Source: Leisingera sp. M658
Lineage (GTDB): Bacteria > Pseudomonadota > Alphaproteobacteria > Rhodobacterales > Rhodobacteraceae
Length of the DNA: 64,000 nt
Reading direction: 5' to 3'
Assembly: GCF_025144145.1 (NCBI RefSeq)
Contig: NZ_CP083546.1
Location: forward strand, 3,940,001-4,004,000
Part shown: one piece after another, positions 37,427 to 47,783 of the stretch
Position numbering within the stretch: position 1 is the first letter of the stretch
Layout: each line of letters opens with the position of its first letter
The notes under the pieces: generated by a model
Seen by the model: only the letters and a program-made list of their open reading frames with translations
What the model was told of the DNA's origin: nothing
Databases searched by the model: none
Made by a program: the position numbers and the translations under genes

Positions 37427-37729
37427 ACAGCCCCAGGTTTGCAGAGGCACGGCTGCGGGTTTGCTGCATTTTAACGCTTTGCCATAATCGCGCCGCAATC
37501 CCGGCCCACCTCAGCCCGATAGGTATGCGACTTTTAAACTGTAGCTGAAATGAGCTTCCCCCGGTACCGCGTGTTCTAGCCCCCACCAGTGCGCGGCACC
37601 GGGGATACTTCCATTGGCCCGCTTTCCTGACCCAGGGTGACGTTCCGTTCCTTCAGTACCGCTGAAGATTTAAGTTGCCTTCCCGCCGTGTGCGCATAGC
37701 CTATGCAAGGTGACGGCAGGAGCAGGGAA
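37427..37729. other. Intergenic region before the gamma-glutamyltransferase gene
   Basis: About 300 bases between two rightward genes. I see no supported gene, no clear terminator with a U-run, and no repeat; a promoter for the next gene must lie here but I cannot point to it with confidence. Confidence 0.4.
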
Positions 37730-39304
37730 ATGCGCGACTTTCATCTTCCGGGGCGATCAGCCGTCTTTGCCCAAAACGGCCTGTGCGCGACCTCGCATCC
37801 TCTAGCTGCCAGCGTCGCCGTCGATATCTTGAAACGCGGCGGCAATGCAATGGATGCGGCTCTGGCAGGGGCGGTCTTACTGGGGATTTGCGAGCCGCAA
37901 ATGACAGGCATCGGCGGGGATTGCTTTGTTCTATATTCCCGCCCGGGACAGGGCATCCAGGCGCTGAACGGATCAGGCCGCGCCCCTGCCGGGGCCAGCG
38001 CTGCTGCGCTTCGGGCACAAGGGCTGGAAACCGTTCCGCTGGGCAGCCCCGAGGCGGTGACGATCCCTTGTGCGATTGACGCGTTCTGCCGTCTGGCCGA
38101 AAGCGAAGGACGGCTTGGGATTGATGCGCTGCTGCAACCGGCAATCCACTATGCCGAAGAGGGCGTTCCCGTGGCGCCGCGCACGGCGTTCGACTGGATC
38201 AACAGCGCAGCGGCATTGCAAGGCGCGGCGCGGCACCACTACCTGAAAGACGGCCAGCCGTTCATCAGCGGCGATGTGTTCCGCACACCTGGGCAGGCCG
38301 AAGTGCTGCGCCGCATCGCTAAAAACGGGCGGGAGGCCTTTTATTCCGGGGACGTGGCCGAAGATATGGTGGCCGCGCTGACGGCGCTTGGAGGCGTTCA
38401 CACTCTGGCGGATTTTGCCGCTGCCAGCAGTTTTGCAACACAGCCGGTTGACGGCCAGTACAATGGCCTGGGCCTGACCGAGCATCCACCCAATGGTCAG
38501 GGTGCAACTGCGATTTTGCTGCTGAACATACTCAAGCATTTTGAAATTTCTAACATGGATCCGTTTGGCGCTGAACGTGCGCATATCGAGGCGGAGGCCG
38601 CCAAGCTTGCCTATGATGCGCGCAACCGGTTCCTGGCCGATCCAGATCACACCACCCGGCTGGCGCATATGCTGGCACCCGAAACGGCTGCCCGGCTTGC
38701 CGCGCTGATCGACCCCAAGCACGCCCTGCCGGCAGCGCAGCCGCTAACCGAGGCGGTGCACAAAGACACGGTCTATACTACTGTGGTGGACAAGGACCGC
38801 ATGGCGGTCTCACTGATCTATTCTATCTTCCACGGTTTCGGCTCGGGCATTGCGTCTGAACAATTCGGTATTCTGCTGCAGAACCGCGGCGCCGGCTTTA
38901 CCCTGGAAGCGGGTCATCCGAATGAATTCGGACCGGGAAAACAGCCGATGCATACGATCATCCCCGCCATGCTGCAGCAAGACGGAGAAGTAATCATGCC
39001 CTTTGGCGTGATGGGCGGCGGTTATCAGCCGACCGGCCACGCCCGGCTGGTCTCCAACCTCGTTGATTTTGGCATGGACCTGCAATCAGCTGTCGATGCC
39101 CCCCGCTGCTTTGCCGATAACGGAGTGCTGAAAATCGAGCGCGGCTATGCGGCTGAGGTTCGCCGGAAGCTTGCGGATATGGGGCATCGCGTGGTGGTGC
39201 CGGACACGCCGCTGGGCGGCGCGCAGGCGATCCGGATCCATGCCTCGGGCGTGCTGGAAGGCGCCAGTGATCCGCGCAAAGACGGCTGCGCGCTGGGGTA
39301 TTGA
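37730..39304 (+). CDS. Gamma-glutamyltransferase family protein
   Basis: A 524-residue Ntn-hydrolase of the GGT family. It would mature by autocleavage before T347 in HKDTVYTTVVD, giving large and small subunits. Other landmarks: HPLAASVAVDILKRGGNAMDAALAG near the N-terminus and PFGVMGGGYQPTGHARLVSNL in the small subunit. No signal peptide is present, unlike periplasmic GGT, so it resembles YwrD-type or acylase-type cytosolic members, and true glutathione hydrolysis is uncertain. ATG at 37730 has AGGAGCAGGG upstream. Confidence 0.9.
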   Translation: MRDFHLPGRSAVFAQNGLCATSHPLAASVAVDILKRGGNAMDAALAGAVLLGICEPQMTGIGGDCFVLYSRPGQGIQALNGSGRAPAGASAAALRAQGLETVPLGSPEAVTIPCAIDAFCRLAESEGRLGIDALLQPAIHYAEEGVPVAPRTAFDWINSAAALQGAARHHYLKDGQPFISGDVFRTPGQAEVLRRIAKNGREAFYSGDVAEDMVAALTALGGVHTLADFAAASSFATQPVDGQYNGLGLTEHPPNGQGATAILLLNILKHFEISNMDPFGAERAHIEAEAAKLAYDARNRFLADPDHTTRLAHMLAPETAARLAALIDPKHALPAAQPLTEAVHKDTVYTTVVDKDRMAVSLIYSIFHGFGSGIASEQFGILLQNRGAGFTLEAGHPNEFGPGKQPMHTIIPAMLQQDGEVIMPFGVMGGGYQPTGHARLVSNLVDFGMDLQSAVDAPRCFADNGVLKIERGYAAEVRRKLADMGHRVVVPDTPLGGAQAIRIHASGVLEGASDPRKDGCALGY

Positions 39305-39314
39305 TGAAGGGGAG

Positions 39315-39330
39315 TTCCGGCCGGCCGGAA
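39315..39330. terminator. Perfect 16-base palindrome between convergent genes
   Basis: TTCCGGCCGGCCGGAA lies 10 bases past the gamma-glutamyltransferase stop and 10 bases past the hspQ stop. It could act as a bidirectional terminator by cruciform or hairpin formation, but it has no loop or U-run. Confidence 0.35.
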
Positions 39331-39340
39331 ACAGCGGAAT

Positions 39341-39673
39341 TCAGTTCAGCTGATAGTGCAACGCATAGGCGCCGCCATCGAAATTCCCAAACATTTCAGG
39401 GACATCCGGGTGGCCAATAGGCTCCCCGGAATAGTCCGCCACCAGGTTTTGCTCAGAGACGTAGGCGACATAATAGCTTTGGTCGTTTTCCGCCAGCAGG
39501 TGGTAGAACGGCTGGTCCTTTACCGGGCGGCTGTCTTCCGGGATCGCCTCATACCATTCGTCGGTATTGGAGAACTCGGGATCAACATCAAAGACCACCC
39601 CGCGGAAGGGGTGCTTCCGGTGGCGGACGACCTGCCCGAGGTTGTATTTTGCGCGTGTTCTCATCATGGTCAT
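39341..39673 (-). CDS. hspQ: Heat shock protein HspQ (YccV family)
   Basis: A 110-residue protein of the hemimethylated-DNA-binding/YccV fold; HspQ acts as a specificity factor for Lon and binds hemimethylated DNA in E. coli. Visible signatures: KYNLGQVVRHRKHPFRGVVFDVDPEF, EWYEAIP, KDQPFYHLLAEND and YVAYVSEQNL. ATG at 39673 follows GGGGGCGAAC. Two further in-frame ATGs lie 6-9 bases on. Confidence 0.92.
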   Translation of the reverse strand: MTMMRTRAKYNLGQVVRHRKHPFRGVVFDVDPEFSNTDEWYEAIPEDSRPVKDQPFYHLLAENDQSYYVAYVSEQNLVADYSGEPIGHPDVPEMFGNFDGGAYALHYQLN

Positions 39674-39753
39674 GTTCGCCCCCGTACATTGTAAATAGCG
39701 CGCGCGCCAAGCAATTGTCCAACTCTTGACGCAAATTTTCAGGGAAACAGACT

Positions 39754-40414
39754 GTGAACCTCGCTTTGACAGTACTCGAAATCACCGCCCCGGTGTTCCT
39801 TCCGGCCATGGCCGGGTTCACATGGGTGAAACTCTGGTTCGAGTGCCGCACGCAGTTTGTCACCCGGTTGACGATGACCCTGGCGGTGCCTGCCTGATCT
39901 TCACCGAACTGATGAAAACGGAGCTGGACAAGGCGGCGCCCGGGGCCTTTTTCCTGGCCGCCTTGGCGGGCCATGCAGTGCTGGAGGGCATAGGCGGAAT
40001 TGCCTGCCGCACAGCGCACCTGGGCCGCCGCACCTATCTGGCGCCTTTCATCCTCGGCAATACCGGTAAACTGGGGCTCCCGCTACCGATGTTTGCCTTC
40101 GGCGAGGCCGGATTGGGCTATGCCGTTGTCATGCTTGCTGTTTCAGCCACCCTGTCCTCCACCTATGGGATCTATCTGGCGGCGGGCCGCAATGCCGGCA
40201 GCAAAGCTATCCGGGAACTAATGGTTTGGACAACGCTTCCGGGCGGGCTGTTCCTGTGGCAGGAATTGGGAACACCGCGCTTCCTGACCAATGCGCTGGA
40301 ATAGACCGGGCAGAAAAGTTTGAAGCCGATTCCAGCGCTGTGGCCGGGCTTGTGCTGGTCTCAACCCTGATGTCAACGGCATTGCTGCCACTGCTGCTGA
40401 CCCAGTTTCTGTAA
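39754..40414 (+). pseudogene. Decayed AEC-family (auxin efflux carrier-like) transporter
   Basis: Three frames carry pieces of one permease. Frame 1 from GTG 39754 gives VNLALTVLEITAPVFL...TRLTMTLAVP and stops at 39895. A one-base loss there shifts to frame 2, which continues LIFTELMKTELD...TYLAPFILGNTGKLGLPLPMFAFGEAGLGYAV...FLTNALE and stops near 40302. After a junction at GGGCAG the far C-terminus AEKFEADSSAVAGLVLVSTLMSTALLPLLL follows. About 90-100 central residues of the roughly 300 expected are missing. The gene is therefore dead: frameshift, stop and internal deletion. Confidence 0.85.
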
Positions 40415-40487
40415 TTGTGATTTCCTCACCTGCCGCAATCCGCTAAACTTGCCGCAAAATAACCCAAATCAAAAATGGGCAGAGGCA

Positions 40488-41075
40488 ATGAGCAGAATAA
40501 TCAGCGCCCTCGTTCTCCTCATGGCGGTAGCGTCTTGCGGAGGCGGGCACAAAGCGCCGCCGCGCAATCTGGATAATGCGTGCAGCATCATTCAGCAGCG
40601 GCCCGAATACCTGAAAGCCTTCCGCGCGTCCCAGCGCCGCTGGGGTGTCCCGGTGCATGTGCAGATGGCAACGATCTATCACGAAAGCCGGTTCCGCGGC
40701 GATGCCCGCACGCCGCACCAGTACCTGCTGGGAGTGATCCCGGTCGGGCGGCAATCCAGTGCTTACGGTTACAGCCAGGCACTGGACGGCACTTGGGACG
40801 ATTACCGGCGCGATACCGGCCGGCGGCGGGCCAAGCGCGACCGGATCAGCGATGCGGCCGATTTCATGGGCTGGTACATGCGCAAGAGCCGCGAAAAGAA
40901 CGGTATCCAGCTGTATGACGCGCGCAATCAATACCTCGCCTACCACGAGGGGCATTATGGCTACTCACGCGGCAGCTACCGGTCCAAACCGTGGCTGCAG
41001 CGTGTTGCAGGACAGGTCGAATCCCGCGCCCAGACTTATCAAGCCCAGCTCGCGACCTGCCGTAAGTTCCGCTGA
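40488..41075 (+). CDS. Lytic-transglycosylase-like lipoprotein (SLT fold)
   Basis: A 195-residue predicted lipoprotein. The signal peptide ends in a lipobox VASC with C17 as lipid anchor. The domain has the goose-lysozyme/SLT features: catalytic Glu in ATIYHESRFRGDARTP, YGYSQALDGTWDDYRRDTG, and DAADFMGWYM...QYLAYHEGHYGY. It probably cleaves peptidoglycan in the periplasm. ATG at 40488 with AGAGG before it. It stands alone after the dead transporter. Confidence 0.87.
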   Translation: MSRIISALVLLMAVASCGGGHKAPPRNLDNACSIIQQRPEYLKAFRASQRRWGVPVHVQMATIYHESRFRGDARTPHQYLLGVIPVGRQSSAYGYSQALDGTWDDYRRDTGRRRAKRDRISDAADFMGWYMRKSREKNGIQLYDARNQYLAYHEGHYGYSRGSYRSKPWLQRVAGQVESRAQTYQAQLATCRKFR

Positions 41076-41083
41076 GATCCAAA

Positions 41084-41215
41084 AGGGGCTTTCTTTGTGA
41101 AAGCCTCTCAACCGTTGGGCCTGATATTGCGATTGTTCCCTAACCGTTGAATTCACGCGGAGCCGCACCGGGCGCCAGCCCGGTGCCGGGCCCAAGGCCG
41201 CCAGGCTGTTCTGGC
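41084..41215. terminator. Three hairpins between convergent lipoprotein and lolA genes
   Basis: AGGGGCTTTC/GAAAGCCTCT (41084-41108), GCACCGGGC/GCCCGGTGC (41165-41186, 4-base loop) and GCCAG/CTGGC (about 41200-41215). None has a long U-run. The arrangement matches other tail-to-tail junctions in this window. Confidence 0.45.
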
Positions 41216-41251
41216 AAGGCCGGAGCAGCCGCGGGCGCGGGAGCCGCAACC

Positions 41252-41836
41252 CTACCGGGATCTGCCGCTGGTGGTGAACAAGCTGGAGGACAGTTTTTGA
41301 CCGGTTTCCATTGCACCCAGAATCACAGTTGTCTGGCCGCCTGCACCGTCGTGAATGACCCATTTGCGCAGTTCTACCGGGGCGCCGGTGAACATCATTT
41401 CGATACTGCCATAGTCCGGGTGTTCCGGGTCCTGTGCCCGCACAATAGTAGAGGTGCCGTCAAAACTGTGCCCCACCACCATATTTGCACGCCCTAAATT
41501 CACGTTGCGGTCCAGGATGATTGACAGCGGAGTCCGCTTGAGCGGGTAGGTCTCAGGCGGCTGGTTTGATTTGGGATCGTGGATCACCACCGCCCCGCCG
41601 CCGGCAACCACGGTACCGCCGCCCTTGCCGTCATACTCAAACCGCATCCGGCCCGGGCGGTGCATGTAAAGCTTGCCCGTCGACAGGCTGCCGTCGTCAT
41701 TGATCTGGGTGAAGGGGGAGGCTGCGGTGGAAATCCCGTTCAAATAACGGGAAATCTCATTGAGGCTAAGCTGCTCAGCCGCCCAAGCGGCCGGCGCAGC
41801 AAGGGTCAGCGCAAAGGCGAGTGCAATCCGTTTCAT
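41252..41836 (-). CDS. lolA: Outer-membrane lipoprotein carrier protein LolA
   Basis: Periplasmic chaperone ferrying lipoproteins from LolCDE to the outer membrane; 194 residues with signal peptide MKRIALAFALTLAAPAAWA. Family features include EISRYLNGISTAASPFTQINDDGSLSTGKLYMHRPGRMRFEY and a basic beta-strand YPLKRTPLSIIL. ATG at 41836. It lies 79 bases after ftsK in the same direction, with a likely terminator between. Confidence 0.93.
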   Translation of the reverse strand: MKRIALAFALTLAAPAAWAAEQLSLNEISRYLNGISTAASPFTQINDDGSLSTGKLYMHRPGRMRFEYDGKGGGTVVAGGGAVVIHDPKSNQPPETYPLKRTPLSIILDRNVNLGRANMVVGHSFDGTSTIVRAQDPEHPDYGSIEMMFTGAPVELRKWVIHDGAGGQTTVILGAMETGQKLSSSLFTTSGRSR

Positions 41837-41870
41837 GGCCTCAACATAGGCACGCTGCTGCAAAAGTGAA

Positions 41871-41898
41871 GATGCCGGATCCCTACGGACCCGGCATC
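41871..41898 (-). terminator. Terminator after ftsK
   Basis: Leftward hairpin pairing 41898-41887 with 41882-41871 (11 pairs, one mismatch, 4-base loop), followed by TTCACTTTTG. Confidence 0.6.
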
Positions 41899-41915
41899 GG
41901 CAGATTTTCGTCAGC

Positions 41916-44900
41916 TCATTGTTCGGGAACCAGAATTTCCCGCTTGCCCACGTGGTTGGCAGCCGACACGACGCCCTCGTCCTCCATCTGTTCAACCAGC
42001 CGCGCTGCTTTGTTATAGCCGATCGCCAATTTTCGCTGGATGTAGGAGGTGGAGCATTTGCGATCCTTGACCACGATCGCAACTGCAGTGTCGTACAAAG
42101 CGTCCTCTGTATCAGTATTGCCGCCGGTGTTCAGTCCCAGAACTGCATCAATGTTATCAGCCTTGTCGTCAGCCGGACCATCCAAAACGCTGCCGACATA
42201 GTCCGGCGGGCCGAATTGCTTGAGGTGGTTGACCACTTCCTCGACCTCTTCGTCCGAACAGAACGGCCCGTGGCATCGGGTGATCTTGGCGCCGCCGGCC
42301 ATGTACAGCATATCCCCCATACCCAAGAGCTGTTCAGCGCCCATTTCACCCAGAATGGTGCGGCTGTCGATCTTAGAGGTGACCTGGAAGGAAATCCGGG
42401 TCGGGAAGTTTGCCTTGATGGTGCCGGTGATCACGTCAACCGAGGGGCGCTGTGTTGCCATGATAAGATGGATGCCCGAAGCCCGCGCCATCTGCGCCAG
42501 ACGCTGGATGCAGGCTTCGATCTCTTTGCCGGCGACCATCATCAGGTCTGCCATCTCGTCAACAATCACAACGATATAGGGCAGGACAACGGGTTGAAAC
42601 TCTTCGGTCTCGAACACCGGCTCGCCGGTGTCGTCGTCGAAACCCGTCTGCACGGTTCGCGAGAACATCTCGCCCTTGGCCAGCGCTTCCTTCACGCGGC
42701 CATTGTAGCCGGCGATGTTGCGCACACCCATCTTGGACATCTTGCGGTAGCGGTCCTCCATCTCGCCCACCACCCACTTCAGCGCCACAACGGCCTTCTT
42801 CGGGTCGGTCACAACAGGCGAAAGCAGATGCGGGATGCCGTCATAAACGGAAAGCTCCAGCATTTTGGGATCAATCATGATCAGGCGGCATTCAGCCGGC
42901 GTCAGCTTATACAGCAGCGACAGGATCATGGTGTTGATCGCCACCGACTTACCGGAACCCGTGGTGCCGGCAATCAGCAGGTGGGGCATTTTGGCGAGGT
43001 TCGCGACCATGGAATCGCCGCCGATATCCTTGCCCAATGCCAGTGGCAGCGCGTGGTTGCCGTCGCCGAAATCCCGCGACGACAGGATCTCGCGCAGGAC
43101 CACTTTTTCGCGTTTCTCATTCGGCAGTTCGATACCGATCACTGTACGCCCCGGCACGGTTGAGACCCGTGCCGAAAGCGCCGACATCGAGCGGGCGATG
43201 TCGTCAGAAAGGCCAATCACCCGAGATGCCTTGAGGCCCGGTGCCGGTTCCAGCTCATACATGGTGACAACGGGACCGGGACGGACCGAGGTGATCTCTC
43301 CCTTGACGCCATAGTCATCCAGAACGGCCTCCAGCATCCGCGCATTTTCTTCCAGCGCTTCGTCGCTCAGGTGGTGACGCTCGATGCCGGTCGGGTTGGT
43401 CAGCAGGCTTAGCGGCGGCAATTCAAAATCGCTGCTGCTGGCATCGAACGCCAGATTGGGCTGCGCTTCGGCCTTGGCACGCGCCGAGGGCTGTACGGTT
43501 TTGCGTGCCGGCTGTTCGACCACTGCCTTGCGCGGCTCGGCCACGGGCAGATCAACGGTCAGACGCGGTCCCGGCACCGGGCGCGGTTCGGGCGCGGAGG
43601 AAACTGGCGCAGGCGGTTCCGCAGCATCCGGCAGATCCTCGGACGGGACGTAGTCCGGAGCTATCATACTGTGATCCGAAGCGGCCTTTGCAATCTCATC
43701 TTCGTCCCGCAGGTCAGCATACGATGCTTCCGAACCAAAGGCGTCTTTTGCGGAAGCCTGCCAGGAAAGCGAGGGATCTTCCGGCAGCGGCGGCATCGTT
43801 GCAAGCGCAGCGGTCAGAGGTGGCTCAGGCGGCAGGCCGTCCTGGTCCATGGCAGGGTTGTAGATCAGCGGTGCGGGACGCTGGCCGCGGCCTTTGGTCA
43901 GCGGCAAGGCCGGATCCTGCTCCGGCGGCACATCTGCTGCCCGGCGAATGCGCACGGCATTGGCGATTTTCTGGGAAATCCGGTCTTCACCGCCTTCGCC
44001 ATCAGCCGGAAATTCAGCCGCGTCCTCGTCCTGCATGTCAGCCGCATAGGCGCTGTCCGCCTCCGGCGCAGGTGCAACACGGCGGATCAGGCCGGGCACA
44101 CGCGACAGCAAACCGCCTTTGGCAGGCGCTTCCGGCTCTTCCTGCTGGCTGTCCGCAATGTATGCGTCTTCTGCATAATCCTCGAACATCTCCGGCTCAG
44201 CGTCAGCAGCGTCATAGGCAGATTCTTCCGCTTGTTCCGCCCGCGCCTTACGGTAGGTCATTGCGGCCTGCAGCCCGCTGGACGCCCCGCGCCCCAGCAA
44301 TGCGGCCACGGCGCCATAGCCCAGGATCAGGCCGATCATCACTTTGTGCAGGCCCTTCTTCACCTCGGGCCAGGTGAAGCCAAGCACCGCGCAGCCAAGC
44401 GCCAGCATTCCCGCGGCACTCAGCAGCGACATGATTTTCACCATGAAATGCAGGCCTACAGGCAGCAGCGCCAGCAATGCGCCCAGGAAGGTGTAACCAA
44501 CCATGCCGCCAAGGCCGAAGTCATAATTCTGCTGCCAGGTGGAGCTGGCGTTCAGGGTTTCCATGTGCAGCGCCACCACCAGCAGCCACGGCACCGACAA
44601 AAGCAGCGGCCAGACCACCCGGTCCTCGCCCTTGTGCAGCACAAACCGCAGACCCCAGGCTGACAGGAACAACGGCACGGCCCAGCTGGCCTTGCCGAAC
44701 AAGGTAATCAGGATGAAAGAGACAGAAGCGCCGGGACGGCCCAGCCAGTTCTGCACTGGCGCGTCCGTGGACACGGTCCAGTTCGGATCGTCCGGCGTAT
44801 ACGACCCCAGCATGGCGGCAACCATCAGCCCCACGAGGATCAATGCAATCCCAATCAGTTCCTTGCCGCGCTTTTCAATAGCCGCCTGCATATTGCTGTC

Positions 44901-44936
44901 GAGCAGCGGATCGCGGCTGCGGGTTTGAAATGCCAT
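41916..44936 (-). CDS. ftsK: DNA translocase FtsK
   Basis: A 1006-residue septal DNA pump for chromosome-dimer resolution and segregation. Residues about 25-215 hold four to five membrane helices. A long acidic, proline-rich linker (about 230-530) follows. The motor has Walker A at 657-664 (GTTGSGKS), Walker [12 protein letters not shown], and the C-terminal gamma winged-helix ends in [28 protein letters not shown], the KOPS-reading domain. ATG at 44936 (MAFQTRSRD) is preceded by AGGTAGG; the longer frame upstream lacks support. Confidence 0.97.
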   Translation of the reverse strand: MAFQTRSRDPLLDSNMQAAIEKRGKELIGIALILVGLMVAAMLGSYTPDDPNWTVSTDAPVQNWLGRPGASVSFILITLFGKASWAVPLFLSAWGLRFVLHKGEDRVVWPLLLSVPWLLVVALHMETLNASSTWQQNYDFGLGGMVGYTFLGALLALLPVGLHFMVKIMSLLSAAGMLALGCAVLGFTWPEVKKGLHKVMIGLILGYGAVAALLGRGASSGLQAAMTYRKARAEQAEESAYDAADAEPEMFEDYAEDAYIADSQQEEPEAPAKGGLLSRVPGLIRRVAPAPEADSAYAADMQDEDAAEFPADGEGGEDRISQKIANAVRIRRAADVPPEQDPALPLTKGRGQRPAPLIYNPAMDQDGLPPEPPLTAALATMPPLPEDPSLSWQASAKDAFGSEASYADLRDEDEIAKAASDHSMIAPDYVPSEDLPDAAEPPAPVSSAPEPRPVPGPRLTVDLPVAEPRKAVVEQPARKTVQPSARAKAEAQPNLAFDASSSDFELPPLSLLTNPTGIERHHLSDEALEENARMLEAVLDDYGVKGEITSVRPGPVVTMYELEPAPGLKASRVIGLSDDIARSMSALSARVSTVPGRTVIGIELPNEKREKVVLREILSSRDFGDGNHALPLALGKDIGGDSMVANLAKMPHLLIAGTTGSGKSVAINTMILSLLYKLTPAECRLIMIDPKMLELSVYDGIPHLLSPVVTDPKKAVVALKWVVGEMEDRYRKMSKMGVRNIAGYNGRVKEALAKGEMFSRTVQTGFDDDTGEPVFETEEFQPVVLPYIVVIVDEMADLMMVAGKEIEACIQRLAQMARASGIHLIMATQRPSVDVITGTIKANFPTRISFQVTSKIDSRTILGEMGAEQLLGMGDMLYMAGGAKITRCHGPFCSDEEVEEVVNHLKQFGPPDYVGSVLDGPADDKADNIDAVLGLNTGGNTDTEDALYDTAVAIVVKDRKCSTSYIQRKLAIGYNKAARLVEQMEDEGVVSAANHVGKREILVPEQ

Positions 44937-45052
44937 GCCTACCTCAGTTCCGTTTCTTTTGCCCGTGCCCGCTGTTACCCGCAAGGTCACGAACCTGTCC
45001 GTTTATTGGTCTTGGCTGCGCGGCCCCAAGCCAGGGGCCGCGCAGCAGAATT

Positions 45053-46231
45053 TCAGTACAGGCAGCCGCGCAGTGTGCTTAGCGCCCTGCGGGTGTCCTC
45101 GGCGGGGGCGACCAGCGCCACCCGGATATATGTCTCGCCCGGGTTCTGTCCCGGCGCGCCTTGCGCCAGATAGGCGCCTGGCAGCACCCGCACGCCGGTC
45201 TCCTGCCACAGCTTCAGTGCGGCCTGCTCGCCATTCTCTACCGGAAGCCAAAGGAAGAAGCCCGCTTCGGGCGCCATGTATCCATTGAGGCCGGCAAAGA
45301 CCTCGTCAGCTATTGTGTATTTTTCCTGGTAGAGCGCGCGGTTCTCCGCCACATGCGCCTCATCCGCCCAGACCCTGGCCGCGGCCGCCTGCAACGGGGC
45401 CGGCAGCGGAGCCCCGGAATAGGCGCGCAGCTGTTTGACCCGTTTGATGGTCTCGGGACCGCCAGCAATCAGTCCGGAACGCAGCCCCGGAAGGTTTGAG
45501 CGTTTCGACAGGGAGTTAAACAAAACCACACGCTCGGGATCAGCGCCCAGCTCCTGGGCGACGGTCAATGCGCCGACGGGGGCTGCGTCGCGGTAGATCT
45601 CGGAATAGCATTCATCTGCGAAGATGCGGAAATCATATTTCTCGGCCAGCTGGATCAGCCGGGTCCAGTAGCCGCGCGACGCGACAGCACCCTGGGGATT
45701 GGCGGGCGAACAGATATAGGCCGCAACGGTACGGTTCAGCACGTCCTCGGGCAGGTTCCCGTAGTCCGGCAGATGGCCGGTGGCCGTTGTTGCGGGTACA
45801 AATACCGGCTCTGCCGCCACCGAAATCGTAGCCACCATATAGACCTGGTAGAAGGGGTTCGGGATCAGCACCACCGGCTTTTGCCCGTTCTTCTTCTCAG
45901 GACACAGCGCCATGGTGGCGTTGTAAAGTCCTTCGCGGGTGCCGTTCAGTGCCATGACTTGCGTTTCAGGGTCCGCGGTTACGCCGTAACGGCGGGCAAT
46001 CCAATCCGCGATGGCACCGCGCAATTCTGGCGTGCCATCATTGTTAGGATACTGGTTAAACCCGGCGGCGTTTTCAGTGATGACATCGGTGACCCAGGCC
46101 GGAAACGCATGTTTCGGCTCGCCAATGCTCATATGCACCACATCCCCGCCAGGGGTGTGATGGTCCAAAAGCGCCCGCAGGCGCGGAAACGCATAGGCTG
46201 GCAGGTTTGAAAACCGCTCAGGAAAATCCAT
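45053..46231 (-). CDS. PLP-dependent class I/II aminotransferase (succinyldiaminopimelate transaminase DapC-like)
   Basis: A 392-residue fold-type I aminotransferase. The PLP lysine is K243 in SLSKRSNLPGLRSG. N-terminal YPNNDGTPELRGAIADWIARRYG and SPANPQGAVASRGYW are typical of the DapC branch, which makes N-succinyl-diaminopimelate for lysine and peptidoglycan. Aspartate-type activity remains possible. ATG at 46231. It sits upstream of ftsK in the same direction and downstream of the amidase gene. Confidence 0.88.
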   Translation of the reverse strand: MDFPERFSNLPAYAFPRLRALLDHHTPGGDVVHMSIGEPKHAFPAWVTDVITENAAGFNQYPNNDGTPELRGAIADWIARRYGVTADPETQVMALNGTREGLYNATMALCPEKKNGQKPVVLIPNPFYQVYMVATISVAAEPVFVPATTATGHLPDYGNLPEDVLNRTVAAYICSPANPQGAVASRGYWTRLIQLAEKYDFRIFADECYSEIYRDAAPVGALTVAQELGADPERVVLFNSLSKRSNLPGLRSGLIAGGPETIKRVKQLRAYSGAPLPAPLQAAAARVWADEAHVAENRALYQEKYTIADEVFAGLNGYMAPEAGFFLWLPVENGEQAALKLWQETGVRVLPGAYLAQGAPGQNPGETYIRVALVAPAEDTRRALSTLRGCLY

Positions 46232-46340
46232 ATCTAATGCCTCGGTCACAGGATCATTGGCGCCCCGTTTGCGCCTCAGGTTACAGGTGGCGGGCGGGTG
46301 CGTCCACCCGGTGAAGTGCCCGCTGGGCCGAATGTGGCTT

Positions 46341-47672
46341 TCAGGCCAAGGCCATTTCAATCGCGGCACCGGTGCGCAGCAAGGCTTCCTCGCAGTCCGG
46401 CAGGCCGAGCACCTGAAGGCCGCAGCTGGGTGTGCCGGTGGGCAGCGAAAGCGCGCACAGCCCCATCAGGTTTCCGATCCGCGTGTTGCGCAGTGCCAGC
46501 AGGTTGGACTGCACGTAATAGTCATGATCGCTTTGCAGCCGTTGCAGATTTGGCGGCAAAATTGGCGAAACGGGGCTGAGCACCGCATCAAACCCGGCCA
46601 CTGTCTGGTCCCAAGCCATCCTGCACTGCTCCAGCTTGGCCCAGGCCGCGACATAGTCCGGACCGCTGAACTGCGCACCGGTTCGGAAGCGCTCAAGTAT
46701 TTCCGCATACATCAGATCCGGCGTTGCCTCGATCACGTCTTTCCACAAGCCGTAGGCTTCGGTGGTGTAGAGAATCGGGCTCAGCGCCATGGCCTCTTCC
46801 AGCTCTGGAACCTCCAGCGGCACGATTTTTGCGCCGGCGTCTTTCAGGCGCTGCAGCGTATCACGATGGGCGGCAGAAACCTTTGGATCCAAATCGTTTT
46901 GCGCCACATTTTGCAAATCGGCAAACCGGCACCCTTTCAGCGATCCGGGATTGCGCAGATCCGGTCCCGCCGTTCCCTCCAGCAGCCCTAACAGCAGCCC
47001 GGCATCCTCCACCGAGCGGGCCAGCGGACCGATGGTATCGAATTTCAGGCACAGCGGCACCACGCCTTCCAAAGTAATCCGGCCTGAGGTGGTTTTGAGC
47101 CCTACCAGATCGTTCCAGGCAGACGGAATACGGACCGAACCGCCCGTATCAGAGCCGATCCCGGCTGCGGCCAGACCAAAGGCAACTGACGCAGCCGCAC
47201 CGGAAGACGATCCGCCTGGCGCGGCCTCCTGATCATTGACGCAAGGCGGTGTTTCCTTGATCGGGTTGAAGCCAAGGCCAGAGAACGCCAGTTCGCTCAT
47301 ATGGGTTTTGCCCAGGCAGACCGCCCCCAAGAGTGTTGCGTTGCGCAGAACCGCTGCATCCTGTTCCGGCACCCGGCCCTTCAGCAGATCCGAACCGGAT
47401 TCGGTTGCGGTGCCTGCGCTGTCAAACAGATCCTTCCAACTGACCGGCACCCCGTCCAGCGGCGACCGGCGCAGGCCCAGATCCGCACGTGCCTGCGCAG
47501 CCTCGGCTTCGGCCAGGGCGCGATCATGGGTCACTTGGGTATAGATCCGGTCCTTCAGCGGATGGGCATCTATGGCGTTCAGATAACAGCGGGTCAGCGC
47601 CGCCGGACCGATTTCACCCGCCTCAATCCCCCGTCCCAAAGCGGCGGCGGTCATTGTCAGCCAATCTTGCAT
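46341..47672 (-). CDS. Amidase-signature family hydrolase
   Basis: A 443-residue amidase with the Ser-cisSer-Lys triad: K80 in VSWKDLFDS, S155 in PGGSSSGAAAS and nucleophile S179 in SDTGGSVRIP. The family hydrolyses carboxamides, including Gln in GatA; here no gatB or gatC is adjacent and the C-terminus is unlike GatA, so a stand-alone amidase is more likely. ATG at 47672 (MQDWLTM). Substrate unknown. Confidence 0.9.
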   Translation of the reverse strand: MQDWLTMTAAALGRGIEAGEIGPAALTRCYLNAIDAHPLKDRIYTQVTHDRALAEAEAAQARADLGLRRSPLDGVPVSWKDLFDSAGTATESGSDLLKGRVPEQDAAVLRNATLLGAVCLGKTHMSELAFSGLGFNPIKETPPCVNDQEAAPGGSSSGAAASVAFGLAAAGIGSDTGGSVRIPSAWNDLVGLKTTSGRITLEGVVPLCLKFDTIGPLARSVEDAGLLLGLLEGTAGPDLRNPGSLKGCRFADLQNVAQNDLDPKVSAAHRDTLQRLKDAGAKIVPLEVPELEEAMALSPILYTTEAYGLWKDVIEATPDLMYAEILERFRTGAQFSGPDYVAAWAKLEQCRMAWDQTVAGFDAVLSPVSPILPPNLQRLQSDHDYYVQSNLLALRNTRIGNLMGLCALSLPTGTPSCGLQVLGLPDCEEALLRTGAAIEMALA

Positions 47673-47783
47673 CAGCCCGTCTCCCCAAATGCAGTTGATG
47701 CAAACGGTAGCGGCAGTAAGACACAGGCACAATCCCGCGCTTCCCGGATGGACAATCCCGCCAGCAGGCGCATATTGCGGGGC

